A stretch of 64,000 nucleotides of DNA from Acinetobacter kanungonis (GCF_009939195.1 NZ_JAACKC010000007.1:62001-126000); one strand, 5' to 3'. Shown: positions 27,604-36,852, numbered from the stretch's first letter. Made by a program: numbers and translations. Notes: a model not told the origin generated them from the letters alone.

Positions 27604-29604
27604 TTAAGGTGAATACTTTTCATTGAACCATTGAATAAATTGTTCTGCGATTGTGACCAAGAGCTGTTCCGCTTTTTGATTATTCGGATATTCCAATTGA
27701 TCAAACAGCAACTTGCCTGCCTGAATATGACACCCCAAAGTGAGTGACTGCGTGTAATGTGGAGCAGACATATGAAAAGCGACATATTCACCCTGCATAA
27801 TCCGTTCTGCATAACTCACCGCAAGACAATGGTGAAAGATATTCGACTCTTCAATGATACGTTCAATATGATGCAATTCTTCAAAGGTCCAGCCTGAATA
27901 TTGCAAAATCGTCTCTGGAGAAACGGCATTCCAAGTATTGACCGCAAAACTCTGTTTCAGCCGCGCCAAAATTTCATCTTTATGCAATTGTCGATGCCAT
28001 TCCACTGCATGATGAAATAAGCCCAACCAAGTGGTGTTTTTCGCAATATCACGATTTTCATTAAAACAATAAATTAAGTAATCCCGTACATAGGCATCAA
28101 ATACAGATACCCTTAAATTCTGATAACGCAAATAGAACAAGGCACGAAACTCATTCACAGGCACATGATGACGGCGCAAGGTTCGATAAAAACCACGATT
28201 CTGATGGGTACTTGGATGGACATAACTCAACAGTTCTTGCGGCAGATCTTGCACTATATGATGCAAGTGCAGCATGTACGCCTGCATCACCCGACTGATT
28301 TTTTTATACACCTGCTTGACTGTCGCTTCGTTCTTGCTAGAGACATTACGCAGCAAATTCATCCATTCATCTAAATACAAAATGGAAGGACTGATGGCAA
28401 TCCGTTGATCCTCCGCAGTCTGTTGTTGACCTTTGAGTACCACAGTTTGATTATTTTGATGCTCAAACCATTGTTCTGCTGTGGCGTGTATATCGCAGCT
28501 CTGAATAAACATACGCGCACAAGTATGCTGAAAATACTGCAAGGTCAGTAAAATGATACTGGGGTGAATTTGACTGGTATCGACAAAGCTCAAGGCAGTC
28601 ACCGCGACACGCACATGGCTATGTTGAATATGGCTACTCAACCAATCCAGTACCATCGCATCTTGCTTAAATAACCAGTTCACCGTACGCGAGTAATCAA
28701 ATATCGGCAATCGGGCGACTTTTTTTTGCCAGATCTGACTATGCGCTTGTAAAAAGTTTTGCTTGGCCAATAAATCATCTTTATGCCACAGCTCGCGGTT
28801 CATCAACCTAACAAAGGACAAAACATGACTTTGTTGTATGGCATAGGGCTGTAACAAAGCAAAATCTGCTTGATGATCCAGCAATTCATCCAAATTAAAT
28901 TTTTGCTCAAAAGTTAAGGTCGCAATGCGATACAAAGCGCTCGGTAAAAATTGCGCTGCGCTATGGCAAAGCTCATCATAGCTATCCATCAGCCCTTGTA
29001 GGGGTAAAAAGTCTTCTCCATTGACGATATGCAAGGCACAAAGTTGACTAAAATGTTGTTTTAAGGCGGGATCTAAAGCCGCTCCCGTTTGTAGCGCTTC
29101 TACAAAACAGGCATATTTCAGCATCCCGAGCGCAATCAAACGCCGATCTAATAATTCTGCTTGCGCCAAGGTCATTTGATTCAAAAAAGTCAGTACACGC
29201 GCTGGCCCACCCACCCATTGATAAACTTGCTTTGCAATAATTTCACGTAATTGTTGCACTTTATTTTTTAAAAAAAGTGAGTGCTGTTCATTCAAATGAT
29301 CGGTCAGAAAACCGACATCATGCAAAAAGAAATCTTCAAGTAATTCGGCATGTTGCCCTTGATAGTTAAAATCATGCTGTAATAGTGGCGTATTGTTGTT
29401 TTGAACCAAATTAAAGCTGAGATAAAACATCTCATTCATAATAAAAATCGTATGTTTTTCTTGATCGATGCGAAACATATTTTGCGCATTCAAATTCCCC
29501 AAAATCTGCCATTGTTGCTGTTGCATGGCAGTCAGGTCAGGAGAAAAACTCAACATCATTTGAGCAATTTGACGATGTTGCGGTATTAAACGTTCTTGTT
29601 CCAT
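27604..29604 (-). CDS. Large PcfJ-like protein of unknown function
   Basis: The 666-residue soluble protein has no signal peptide or obvious catalytic motif in its first 500 residues, which are helical and rich in Gln, Leu and His. The last 110 residues resemble the PcfJ-like family: a helical run, IIEESNIFHHCLAVSYAERI (compare the MHHCV-x-YA pattern), then a strand with hydrophobic residues and the ending QLEYPNNQKAEQLLVTIAEQF. PcfJ-like proteins occur on conjugative elements and on chromosomes, with no settled function. It is transcribed in the same direction as the PIF1-like helicase gene, 226 bp upstream of it. Assignment of the family is by eye and moderate. Confidence 0.6.
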   Translation of the reverse strand: MEQERLIPQHRQIAQMMLSFSPDLTAMQQQQWQILGNLNAQNMFRIDQEKHTIFIMNEMFYLSFNLVQNNNTPLLQHDFNYQGQHAELLEDFFLHDVGFLTDHLNEQHSLFLKNKVQQLREIIAKQVYQWVGGPARVLTFLNQMTLAQAELLDRRLIALGMLKYACFVEALQTGAALDPALKQHFSQLCALHIVNGEDFLPLQGLMDSYDELCHSAAQFLPSALYRIATLTFEQKFNLDELLDHQADFALLQPYAIQQSHVLSFVRLMNRELWHKDDLLAKQNFLQAHSQIWQKKVARLPIFDYSRTVNWLFKQDAMVLDWLSSHIQHSHVRVAVTALSFVDTSQIHPSIILLTLQYFQHTCARMFIQSCDIHATAEQWFEHQNNQTVVLKGQQQTAEDQRIAISPSILYLDEWMNLLRNVSSKNEATVKQVYKKISRVMQAYMLHLHHIVQDLPQELLSYVHPSTHQNRGFYRTLRRHHVPVNEFRALFYLRYQNLRVSVFDAYVRDYLIYCFNENRDIAKNTTWLGLFHHAVEWHRQLHKDEILARLKQSFAVNTWNAVSPETILQYSGWTFEELHHIERIIEESNIFHHCLAVSYAERIMQGEYVAFHMSAPHYTQSLTLGCHIQAGKLLFDQLEYPNNQKAEQLLVTIAEQFIQWFNEKYSP

Positions 29605-29778
29605 ACACGCCCCTCATTCTACTTTTGTATAATGCTACTCATTATTTTAATCAAATTTTTAAAAAAATCACCTTTTGCCGTTTGCTTCATTTTATTTTTA
29701 TTTATCTTATAGATACCAAAAACTATAACCGCTATCTTGCCATCAAAAGTCTTAAAAAAAGTATGGCTTCAATTCTAT

Positions 29779-29846
29779 GGTAGGTATTTGGTAGGTAGGC
29801 TTAATTTTGTCTTCATACAATACTCAAACCACGGTGAGGGTCACCG
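29779..29846 (+). promoter_or_regulatory. Direct repeat and inverted repeat upstream of alcohol dehydrogenase
   Basis: Two copies of GGTAGGTA (29779-29786 and 29790-29797) are spaced 11 bp start to start, one helical turn. An inverted repeat CGGTGA-GGG-TCACCG follows at 29832-29846. Both sit within about 100 bp of the adh start. They are candidate regulator-binding sites; no protein is assigned. Confidence 0.4.
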
Positions 29847-29880
29847 CTCAGAACATAACAATGGTAGAAGGAATCGCACC

Positions 29881-31092
29881 ATGGCTTTTAAAAATATTGC
29901 AGATCAAACCAACGGTTTTTATATTCCATGTGTTTCACTTTTTGGACCAGGCTGTGCCAAAGAAATTGGAACCAAAGCTCAAAATTTAGGTGCTAAGAAA
30001 GCACTGATTGTCACCGATGCAGGTTTATTCAAATTTGGCGTAGCTGACACCATCGCAAGCTATCTTAAAGATGCAGGTGTTGATAGCCACATCTTCCCAG
30101 GTGCAGAACCAAACCCAACAGATGTTAACGTACATAATGGTGTACAAGCCTACAACGATGAAGGCTGTGACTTCATTGTATCACTTGGTGGTGGTTCATC
30201 TCATGACTGTGCCAAAGGTATTGGTCTGGTAACTGCGGGCGGTGGTCATATTCGTGATTACGAAGGGATCGACAAAAGCTCTGTACCAATGACACCACTT
30301 ATTGCAGTGAACACAACTGCGGGGACTGCCTCTGAAATGACGCGCTTCTGTATTATTACCAATACAGACACTCACGTGAAAATGGCAATTGTAGACTGGC
30401 GTTGTACTCCACTCATTGCAATTGATGATCCTAAACTGATGATTGCTAAACCTGCAAGCTTAACTGCTGCAACAGGTATGGATGCATTAACGCATGCAGT
30501 TGAGGCTTATGTTTCTACAGCAGCAAACCCAATCACAGATGCCTGTGCAGAAAAAGCAATTTCCATGATCAGCCAATGGTTAAGCCCTGCAGTAGCAAAC
30601 GGTGAAAACCTAGAAGCACGTGATGCCATGAGCTATGCACAGTACCTTGCTGGTATGGCATTTAACAATGCATCTTTAGGTTATGTGCATGCAATGGCAC
30701 ATCAACTTGGTGGTTTCTACAACCTTCCACACGGCGTATGTAACGCAGTCTTACTACCACACGTGTGTGAGTTCAACTTAATTGCATGCCCTGACCGCTA
30801 TGCACGCATTGCAGAGTTAATGGGTGTGAACACCAACGGTTTAACAGTCACTGAAGCTGCTTATGCTGCTATTGATGCGATTCGTGAATTATCAGCGTCA
30901 ATTGGTATTCCATCTAGCCTTGCTGAGTTGGGTGTGAAGGAACAAGACCTCGGTATTATGTCTGAGAATGCACAAAAAGATGCCTGCATGTTGACGAACC
31001 CACGTAAAGCGACTCATGCACAAGTGGTCGACATCTTCAAAGCAGCGTTGAAAAGCGGTGCCTCAGTCGTAGATTTTAAAGCAGCGGTGTAA
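29881..31092 (+). CDS. Iron-containing alcohol dehydrogenase (type III ADH)
   Basis: The ATG at 29881 follows an AAGGA site with 8-nt spacing and gives 403 residues. The protein shows the type III ADH hallmarks: SLGGGSSHDCAKGIGL for NAD binding, NTTAGTASEMTRF, then the metal-ligand segments MDALTHAVEAY and HAMAHQLGGFYNLPHGVCNAVLLPHV. It should oxidise ethanol or other primary alcohols to aldehydes with NAD+. The aldehyde dehydrogenase gene of the same locus (33665-35176) would take the next step. A longer open frame upstream is not supported by a ribosome-binding site. Confidence 0.93.
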   Translation: MAFKNIADQTNGFYIPCVSLFGPGCAKEIGTKAQNLGAKKALIVTDAGLFKFGVADTIASYLKDAGVDSHIFPGAEPNPTDVNVHNGVQAYNDEGCDFIVSLGGGSSHDCAKGIGLVTAGGGHIRDYEGIDKSSVPMTPLIAVNTTAGTASEMTRFCIITNTDTHVKMAIVDWRCTPLIAIDDPKLMIAKPASLTAATGMDALTHAVEAYVSTAANPITDACAEKAISMISQWLSPAVANGENLEARDAMSYAQYLAGMAFNNASLGYVHAMAHQLGGFYNLPHGVCNAVLLPHVCEFNLIACPDRYARIAELMGVNTNGLTVTEAAYAAIDAIRELSASIGIPSSLAELGVKEQDLGIMSENAQKDACMLTNPRKATHAQVVDIFKAALKSGASVVDFKAAV

Positions 31093-31122
31093 GTCTCTCC
31101 AATCTCTTACTTTTTGCTTTTG

Positions 31123-31229
31123 GCAACCCAGTTCTGGCTGAATCAGGCATGGAGTGCAGTCACTGTTGACTAACCAGCGACTGCACACTAGATTCTCTAC
31201 AGAAGAAGGCACTGGGTTGCATTTTTTTT
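31123..31229 (+). terminator. Long branched hairpin ending in T-run after alcohol dehydrogenase
   Basis: A 10-bp perfect outer stem (GCAACCCAGT at 31123-31132 with ACTGGGTTGC at 31211-31220) is followed by A and eight T residues. Inside it is a second perfect 8-bp stem (GTGCAGTC at 31154-31161 with GACTGCAC at 31179-31186). The whole forms a branched structure of about 100 nt, far larger than an ordinary terminator. It may be the 3' end of the adh mRNA, a 3'-derived small RNA, or a small mobile-repeat remnant. Confidence 0.7.
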
Positions 31230-31297
31230 GCCTATTTTTTAATTCAGTTTGACAAATACCCTAACTTCATCAAGGATTAAACCGATAATAAATCTTG

Positions 31298-32278
31298 ATG
31301 AGTATAACAATGACATCGCTTAAAATTCCAAACACCTATCAAGCCGATATATTGGGTCCAGATTATCAGCAACTTGTACTCGAATTTCCTGATGACTATG
31401 AAGGTAAGGTCATTGCCACATTAGTCCGCAAAAAAGCAGCGCAAACCAGTACCAAAGCCGTTTTATATATCCATGGTTTTATTGATTACTTCTTTCAGAC
31501 GGAAATGGCAGACCAGTTCAATCAGCATGGTTTCGACTTTTATGCACTCGATTTACGTAAATACGGACGCTCACGATTGGGGCATCAACAACTGTATAAC
31601 GTTCGTGACTTACGTGAATATGATGCCGAAATCAGCAAAGCCTTAGAGGTCATTCAAGCAGAAGGACATGAAGCGGTATTATTGAGTGGTCATTCTACAG
31701 GTGGACTGATTTGCACCCTATACGCTGCGCATTATCCGCAGCATCCGCTGATTAAGGGTTTATGGCTGAATAGTCCTTTTTACGATTTCAACATGAGTGA
31801 ATTTGAGAAAAATAAAGCCCTTCCGCAACTGAGCAAGCTCGGACGCCTATTGCCCAATCTTCCCGTGCCAAGTGGTCTCAACCCATGGTACGTGCCGAGC
31901 ATCCACTGTCACTACTCTGGCGAATGGAACTTTAATCTTGAATGGAAATTACCGAAATACTCAATGGTGAAACTGAGTTTTATACGGGCAATTCATGAGG
32001 CACAAAAAGAAATCCACGCTGGTGTAACCGTGACGGTACCGACGCTGGTGATGCATTCCCATCAAACTACCAACCCGAAAAAATGGGGAATTGAAGCACA
32101 AACCAGTGACGTCATTTTAAACGTGGATGACATTCAGAAAAATGCTGAGAAAATACACGGTGATGTCCGAATTCGAAGTTTTGAAAACGGTTTGCATGAT
32201 CTGGTGTTATCCAACAAGAAAACCCGCGAACAGGTTTATCATGCCCTGTTCGCATGGATTAAAGAGAAAGGGATCTGA
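31298..32278 (+). CDS. Alpha/beta hydrolase (serine aminopeptidase/lysophospholipase-like)
   Basis: The 326-residue protein has the fold markers ALYIHGFIDYFF-type oxyanion region (reading VLYIHGFIDYFFQ) and the nucleophile elbow LLSGHSTGGLICTLYA, with the serine in GHSTG. A late histidine in FENGLHDLVLS would complete the triad. It has no signal peptide. The substrate may be a lipid or short-chain ester. It lies between the two dehydrogenase genes of the alcohol locus and ends exactly where the convergent regulator gene ends (0 bp between stops). The start could be the ATG at 31298 or at 31310. Confidence 0.85.
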   Translation: MSITMTSLKIPNTYQADILGPDYQQLVLEFPDDYEGKVIATLVRKKAAQTSTKAVLYIHGFIDYFFQTEMADQFNQHGFDFYALDLRKYGRSRLGHQQLYNVRDLREYDAEISKALEVIQAEGHEAVLLSGHSTGGLICTLYAAHYPQHPLIKGLWLNSPFYDFNMSEFEKNKALPQLSKLGRLLPNLPVPSGLNPWYVPSIHCHYSGEWNFNLEWKLPKYSMVKLSFIRAIHEAQKEIHAGVTVTVPTLVMHSHQTTNPKKWGIEAQTSDVILNVDDIQKNAEKIHGDVRIRSFENGLHDLVLSNKKTREQVYHALFAWIKEKGI

Positions 32279-33469
32279 TTAAAGATCCTCTCTGTCTTTC
32301 AGTTTCAGTAGCGTTTGATGAACAGGGTGTGATTTCGGCATCAGTTCAATCAAACGCTCAACAGCATCGATGGCTTCAGGGAAATGAGCCACATGCTTGA
32401 GCAATACATCGGTTTCGTTGGCTTTGAAAATCGCGTCACTTAAGCGTGATTCCAAGCAGTCTCGCCATGCACACAAGAACGGACTTTCGGTCTTGGCAAG
32501 AAACACACCCGTATACAGCTTTAATGCAGTTTCCAAATAGCCTGCATCCAATGCCTGTTCGGCTTGCAAGAAATCCGCATCCACATTGACCAATAAACGA
32601 TATGGTCGTGAACCGAGCATACCACCCAAAATATCACGCAACTGCGACATTTCTGCTTTTAAAGTCCCAATACTGACTTTACGCTCACCATATAAGGCTT
32701 GATGCAAGGTATCTAAGGTCAAACCTTGCGGGCAGAGTGCCAAGATCGCCAGAATTTCGATTTGACGCGGTGTCAGCACCAATACTTTGCCATTAAACAA
32801 AATTTGCGGAATGGCAAAAGCACGAATAAACAACTGCTGTTTCTGATGCTCTAATAAAGCGGTTTGAATAATGGAAGAACAGCGCTCTGCCGCCAATAAG
32901 CCCAAACTGTTGTGATTTTTCCACGTGGTCGAGAGATCAATCACCCCTAAGACTTGTTTTGAATATGGATCAATAATCGGAGCCGCATAACAGACCCAAT
33001 CCTGAATCGAGGTCATATAATGCTCATTGGAGAACACGCAGCTCGATTGCTGGGTCTTTAAGGACAATGCCAGCGCGTTGGTTCCAACCAACTCTTCACG
33101 CCACTGCCCACCTGCAACAAAATGTACACTTTCCGCAGCACTTTGCATTTGATGACTCGATGCCGACCAAACGATGGTACTGCCGATATCACCAACCGCA
33201 ACCACCATAGAGGATTGCTGGGCAATGTGTTTAAGATCTTCCGTGCAGAGCTGTAAGGCATGCTCTAATGCACTGTTTTGACCACGGCGATGCTGATGAT
33301 TGATGGGCGCTGCCATACGGTCTTTAGGAATGGCTGCCGAAGCTGAACGTTGCCATGAGCTTGCAATACTTTGCCCTAATTGTTCTGCATGTAAAGGCGA
33401 AAGACTACTACTTTGGCGGAACTGATCAATCCTTTGTCTTTTTTCTAATAATGCCTGCTTATTCATCAT
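32279..33469 (-). CDS. GAF-domain transcriptional regulator with C-terminal winged helix, lacking the AAA+ domain
   Basis: The 396-residue protein begins like sigma-54 activators of the AcoR class (SIASSWQRSASAAIPKDR, then a GAF domain with GTNALALSLKT and DWVCYAAPIIDPYSKQVLGVIDLS). Instead of an AAA+ ATPase and Fis helix it continues with VLTPRQIEILAILALCPQGLTLDTLHQALYG, a winged-helix-like region, and then a helical repeat region resembling SARP-type activators. It therefore should work with ordinary sigma-70 polymerase. It faces away from the aldehyde dehydrogenase gene across 195 bp and is the likely regulator of the alcohol and aldehyde dehydrogenase genes (inference). Confidence 0.8.
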   Translation of the reverse strand: MMNKQALLEKRQRIDQFRQSSSLSPLHAEQLGQSIASSWQRSASAAIPKDRMAAPINHQHRRGQNSALEHALQLCTEDLKHIAQQSSMVVAVGDIGSTIVWSASSHQMQSAAESVHFVAGGQWREELVGTNALALSLKTQQSSCVFSNEHYMTSIQDWVCYAAPIIDPYSKQVLGVIDLSTTWKNHNSLGLLAAERCSSIIQTALLEHQKQQLFIRAFAIPQILFNGKVLVLTPRQIEILAILALCPQGLTLDTLHQALYGERKVSIGTLKAEMSQLRDILGGMLGSRPYRLLVNVDADFLQAEQALDAGYLETALKLYTGVFLAKTESPFLCAWRDCLESRLSDAIFKANETDVLLKHVAHFPEAIDAVERLIELMPKSHPVHQTLLKLKDREDL

Positions 33470-33496
33470 TGCTTTCTCTCAAAACTAATGATCTGA

Positions 33497-33538
33497 CGTC
33501 CTGTACTTAACTGTTTTTGTAAGCATTTGTCGTCCTGT
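33497..33538. promoter_or_regulatory. Direct repeat CGTCCTGT in the regulator/exaC intergenic region
   Basis: Two copies of CGTCCTGT (33497-33504 and 33531-33538) are spaced 34 bp start to start, close to three helical turns, between divergent regulator and aldehyde dehydrogenase genes. This is a possible binding site for the neighbouring GAF regulator. Confidence 0.35.
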
Positions 33539-33664
33539 TGTAAACCTTCTACATTCCAACCTTTCTCCAACCTTATGCTAGCTATGCTAAACAAATAATG
33601 TACTCATGTACCTTATACCAAAGCTGTAGATGCTTAGACAAACAACAAGCAAAGGAAATTATAT

Positions 33665-35176
33665 ATGCGTTACGTCGATCCTAATCAACCTGGTTCTAAG
33701 GTTCAATTTAAAGCTCAATACGAAAACTTTATCGGTGGCCAATGGGTAGCACCTGTTAAAGGAGAATACTTTGAAAACCTATCGCCTGTCGATGGCAAAG
33801 TATTCACTAAAGTTCCTCGCTCAACGGTTGAAGATATCGAACTTGCGCTTGATGCAGCGCACAAAGCTAAGGCTCAATGGAACAAATCCTCTCCTACTAC
33901 GCGTTCAAACCTGCTCCTTAAAATTGCAGATCGTTTAGAACAAAACCTTGAATTACTCGCAGTTGCAGAAACTTGGGACAACGGTAAACCGATCCGTGAA
34001 ACACTTGCAGCAGATATCCCACTCGCAATCGATCACTTCCGTTATTTCGCAGGCTGTATCCGTGCACAAGAAGGTGGCATTTCTGAGATTGACGAAGACA
34101 CAATTGCTTACCATTTCCATGAGCCATTGGGTGTTGTGGGTCAAATTATCCCATGGAACTTCCCAATTCTTATGGCGGCATGGAAACTTGCTCCAGCATT
34201 AGCTGCGGGTAACTGTATCGTGCTTAAACCAGCTGAACAAACGCCTGTCAGCATTCTCGTATTAGTTGAACTCATTCAAGACTTACTGCCAGAAGGCATC
34301 TTGAACATCGTAAACGGTTTTGGTGCTGAAGTGGGTCGTCCCCTGGCAACTAGTCCACGTATTGCAAAAATTGCATTCACAGGCTCTACGCAAGTGGGTC
34401 AATTGATTATGCAATATGCTACTGAAAACATTATTCCTGTAACGCTAGAACTTGGTGGTAAATCTCCGAACATTTTCTTTGAAGATGTGATGGATCGTGA
34501 AGATGACTACCTTGAAAAAGCGCTTGAAGGTTTTGCCATGTTTGCCTTGAACCAAGGTGAAGTATGTACTTGCCCTTCACGTGCTCTTGTTCAAGAAAGC
34601 ATTGCAGACAAATTCCTTGAAAAAGCGATTGAGCGTGTTAAACGCATTAAGACAGGTCACCCATTAGACACAGAAACCATGATTGGTGCGCAAGCTTCGC
34701 AAGAGCAACAAGACAAAATCTTGAGCTGTATTGCTACAGGTCGTGGCGAAGGTGCTGAAGTACTTATGGGCGGTGGTGCTCGTCAAGAAGTGGGTAGCGG
34801 TTTCTATATTGAACCGACTGTCTTCAAAGGCAACAACGACATGAAAATTTTCCAAGAAGAAATTTTTGGACCAGTCTTGTCTGTAACAACGTTCAAAGAC
34901 TTTGATGAAGCAATCAAAATTGCCAATGACACCATTTATGGTCTAGGTGCTGGTGTTTGGTCTCGTTCAGCACATACGTCTTACAGTGCAGGTCGTGCCA
35001 TTGAAGCAGGTCGTGTCTGGACCAACTGTTATCATATTTACCCGGCACATGCGGCATTCGGTGGCTACAAGAAATCAGGTATCGGACGTGAGAACCACAA
35101 AATGATGCTTGATCACTACCAACAAACCAAAAACTTGTTAGTGAGCTACTCAACTAAACCAGCAGGTTTCTTCTAA
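33665..35176 (+). CDS. exaC: NAD+-dependent aldehyde dehydrogenase (ExaC/AcoD type)
   Basis: The enzyme oxidises acetaldehyde and similar aldehydes to acids. The 503-residue protein opens [19 protein letters not shown] and matches ExaC of pseudomonads closely. The cofactor-binding motifs are [21 protein letters not shown] and FTGSTQVGQ. The catalytic glutamate lies in LELGGKSPN, and the nucleophile is within [14 protein letters not shown]. It is transcribed divergently from the GAF regulator, and with the iron ADH forms an ethanol-to-acetate route. A good ribosome-binding site, AAAGGA, precedes the ATG. Confidence 0.94.
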   Translation: MRYVDPNQPGSKVQFKAQYENFIGGQWVAPVKGEYFENLSPVDGKVFTKVPRSTVEDIELALDAAHKAKAQWNKSSPTTRSNLLLKIADRLEQNLELLAVAETWDNGKPIRETLAADIPLAIDHFRYFAGCIRAQEGGISEIDEDTIAYHFHEPLGVVGQIIPWNFPILMAAWKLAPALAAGNCIVLKPAEQTPVSILVLVELIQDLLPEGILNIVNGFGAEVGRPLATSPRIAKIAFTGSTQVGQLIMQYATENIIPVTLELGGKSPNIFFEDVMDREDDYLEKALEGFAMFALNQGEVCTCPSRALVQESIADKFLEKAIERVKRIKTGHPLDTETMIGAQASQEQQDKILSCIATGRGEGAEVLMGGGARQEVGSGFYIEPTVFKGNNDMKIFQEEIFGPVLSVTTFKDFDEAIKIANDTIYGLGAGVWSRSAHTSYSAGRAIEAGRVWTNCYHIYPAHAAFGGYKKSGIGRENHKMMLDHYQQTKNLLVSYSTKPAGFF

Positions 35177-35214
35177 TTCCCTCTCTTGAAACTTGTTTCC
35201 TTTGCAAGAAAACT

Positions 35215-35244
35215 GAAAACAGCGAACATCGGTTCGCTGTTTTC
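35215..35244 (+). terminator. Rho-independent terminator after exaC
   Basis: The hairpin AACAGCGAAC / GGTTCGCTGTT with a short loop is followed by TTCCTTTTC. It is located 38 nt beyond the exaC stop. Confidence 0.85.
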
Positions 35245-35292
35245 CTTTTCATATTTTATTTATTTTGACGAAGTATTTTTGCGATCCGCTTT

Positions 35293-36243
35293 TTAAATTT
35301 CAATGCTTGAAAGCATTTTAGACTCAGTCTCAGGTTGATCTTCAACTTTAAACAGAATTATCAAACACACAAAAATAAGTCCCATGCCCAACCAGCCCAA
35401 TCCATCCAATTGCTCTCCAACTATCAGCATGGCAAAAACAGCCGCCATAAACGGCTCAAACAAGGTTAAAGTCACCGCACGACTCGCAGGCACAGTTCTA
35501 AGTCCATAGCCAAACAATAAATAGCCCAAAAACATGGGGATGAGCATCATATAGCCCACCACATAGACATGGATGGCTTCATCAAAAAGATTACTACCCG
35601 TATACAACGCAGTCGGTAACAATAACATAGCCCCAAATCCAAAAATCAGACCAATTGAGGCTTTAGCATCCACCCCACGGTCAATCGTCTTTTTGGCAGC
35701 CCATGAATACAGTGAATAGGTTAGTCCAGCAACCAAGCCCAGAATGACACCTAAAACTTTCTGATCAGTTGAATACTGTTGTAGCTGACTGGTCGCATGT
35801 GACTCACCTAGCGAGAGTAACAACACGCCTAAAACACCGAAGCAACAACTTAAAAACCAACGCTTAGATAGTTGCTTCTGATCCAAGAAACGCTCCAGTA
35901 ATGCGGTAAATAACGGCGCTGTACCAATAGACACGACTGTACCGATGGTAATACCTGCCAAATGCATGGAGCTATAAAATGCTAAGGGATAAATGGCAAC
36001 TGAAAGCGCACCGAGTAACAAGATGCCTTTGTTGCGTGGAATATCATTCAAATGCTTCGCAATTTTCTTTCTGGCTAACAGTGCTTGTAATAGCCCGCCA
36101 CCACCCATTGCCAGCGCCCCAATGGCCAATGGACTTAAATTGGGTGCAAAGGATGCCGCTGTACCCGTGGTTCCCCATAATACTGAAGCAACCAGTACCG
36201 CAATGAAACCATAATGCGCACTTAAATCAAATTTCTGGCTCAC
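35293..36243 (-). CDS. EamA/DMT-superfamily transporter
   Basis: The 316-residue protein has about ten membrane helices arranged as two EamA repeats; the first includes VASVLWGTTGTAASFAP. It probably exports a metabolite or amino acid. The start is GTG and overlaps the stop of the upstream TetR gene by 4 nt (GTGA), so the regulator and transporter are translationally coupled. The transporter is thus probably controlled by that TetR protein. Confidence 0.87.
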   Translation of the reverse strand: MSQKFDLSAHYGFIAVLVASVLWGTTGTAASFAPNLSPLAIGALAMGGGGLLQALLARKKIAKHLNDIPRNKGILLLGALSVAIYPLAFYSSMHLAGITIGTVVSIGTAPLFTALLERFLDQKQLSKRWFLSCCFGVLGVLLLSLGESHATSQLQQYSTDQKVLGVILGLVAGLTYSLYSWAAKKTIDRGVDAKASIGLIFGFGAMLLLPTALYTGSNLFDEAIHVYVVGYMMLIPMFLGYLLFGYGLRTVPASRAVTLTLFEPFMAAVFAMLIVGEQLDGLGWLGMGLIFVCLIILFKVEDQPETESKMLSSIEI

Positions 36244-36818
36244 GCATTTAACTCCTGCTGTAACAGGCGCTCTATCATTTGTTTCGCGGCATGTACCTTC
36301 GTGCCATTACCTTCCAGCCCCGCGCGAGCAATCGAGCCTTCCAAAACAAAGGAAATGAACAATGCCAATTCTTGGGCTTTATTATGATCCTGAAATATTG
36401 CATTCAAATGCTCTACCAAAATCTGCTCAACTTCATCTTTATGTTGCTTTACCGCCAGTCTTTCTGGACTTGCAGCAGGAAATTCTGCCGCTGCATTCAA
36501 TAAACCACAGCCTCTAAACCCTTTTTCGTAGGCATATTCAGCATGGTCTTGATAGGCATCAAACACTGCCAAAATTTTTTCATAGGCAGAATTGCAATTT
36601 GCTAAGCGCTTGGCATACAAATCGAGCCATTCCTGATGTCTGACTTGGATGTAAGTAGCAATCAAATCAGATTTGGTCGGGAAGTTATTGTAGAGCGACA
36701 TTTTAGCCACACCTGCCCGATCAGTAATTGCATTGATCCCTGTATTGGCAATTCCATCGTTATAAAACAAAGTGGTTGCTGCATCTAAAATTTTTTCCTT
36801 TGCGGATTTATTACTCAT
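36240..36818 (-). CDS. TetR-family regulator of the adjacent EamA transporter
   Basis: From the ATG at 36818 the protein is 192 residues. The N-terminal helix-turn-helix reads KEKILDAATTLFYNDGIANTGINAITDRAGVAKMSLYNNFPTKSDL, with the usual TetR pattern; the remainder is a helical ligand domain. An ATG at 36827 would add three residues. A good palindromic operator lies only a few bases upstream of the start. This suggests autorepression of the regulator-transporter operon, relieved by an unknown ligand. Confidence 0.88.
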   Translation of the reverse strand: MSNKSAKEKILDAATTLFYNDGIANTGINAITDRAGVAKMSLYNNFPTKSDLIATYIQVRHQEWLDLYAKRLANCNSAYEKILAVFDAYQDHAEYAYEKGFRGCGLLNAAAEFPAASPERLAVKQHKDEVEQILVEHLNAIFQDHNKAQELALFISFVLEGSIARAGLEGNGTKVHAAKQMIERLLQQELNA

Positions 36819-36832
36819 GCCAATCATCTTTA

Positions 36833-36852
36833 TAGGTATACCGATCTACCTA
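36833..36852. promoter_or_regulatory. Candidate TetR operator
   Basis: The inverted repeat TAGGTA (36833-36838) and TACCTA (36847-36852) is separated by 8 bp and placed immediately upstream of the TetR start. Size and position are typical of autorepressing TetR operators. Confidence 0.6.

Noticed and set aside
29737..29880. N-terminal extension of the alcohol dehydrogenase by 48 residues.
   Set aside because: The ATG at 29881 has a ribosome-binding site and matches the usual start of the family; the extension holds the repeats of the promoter region.
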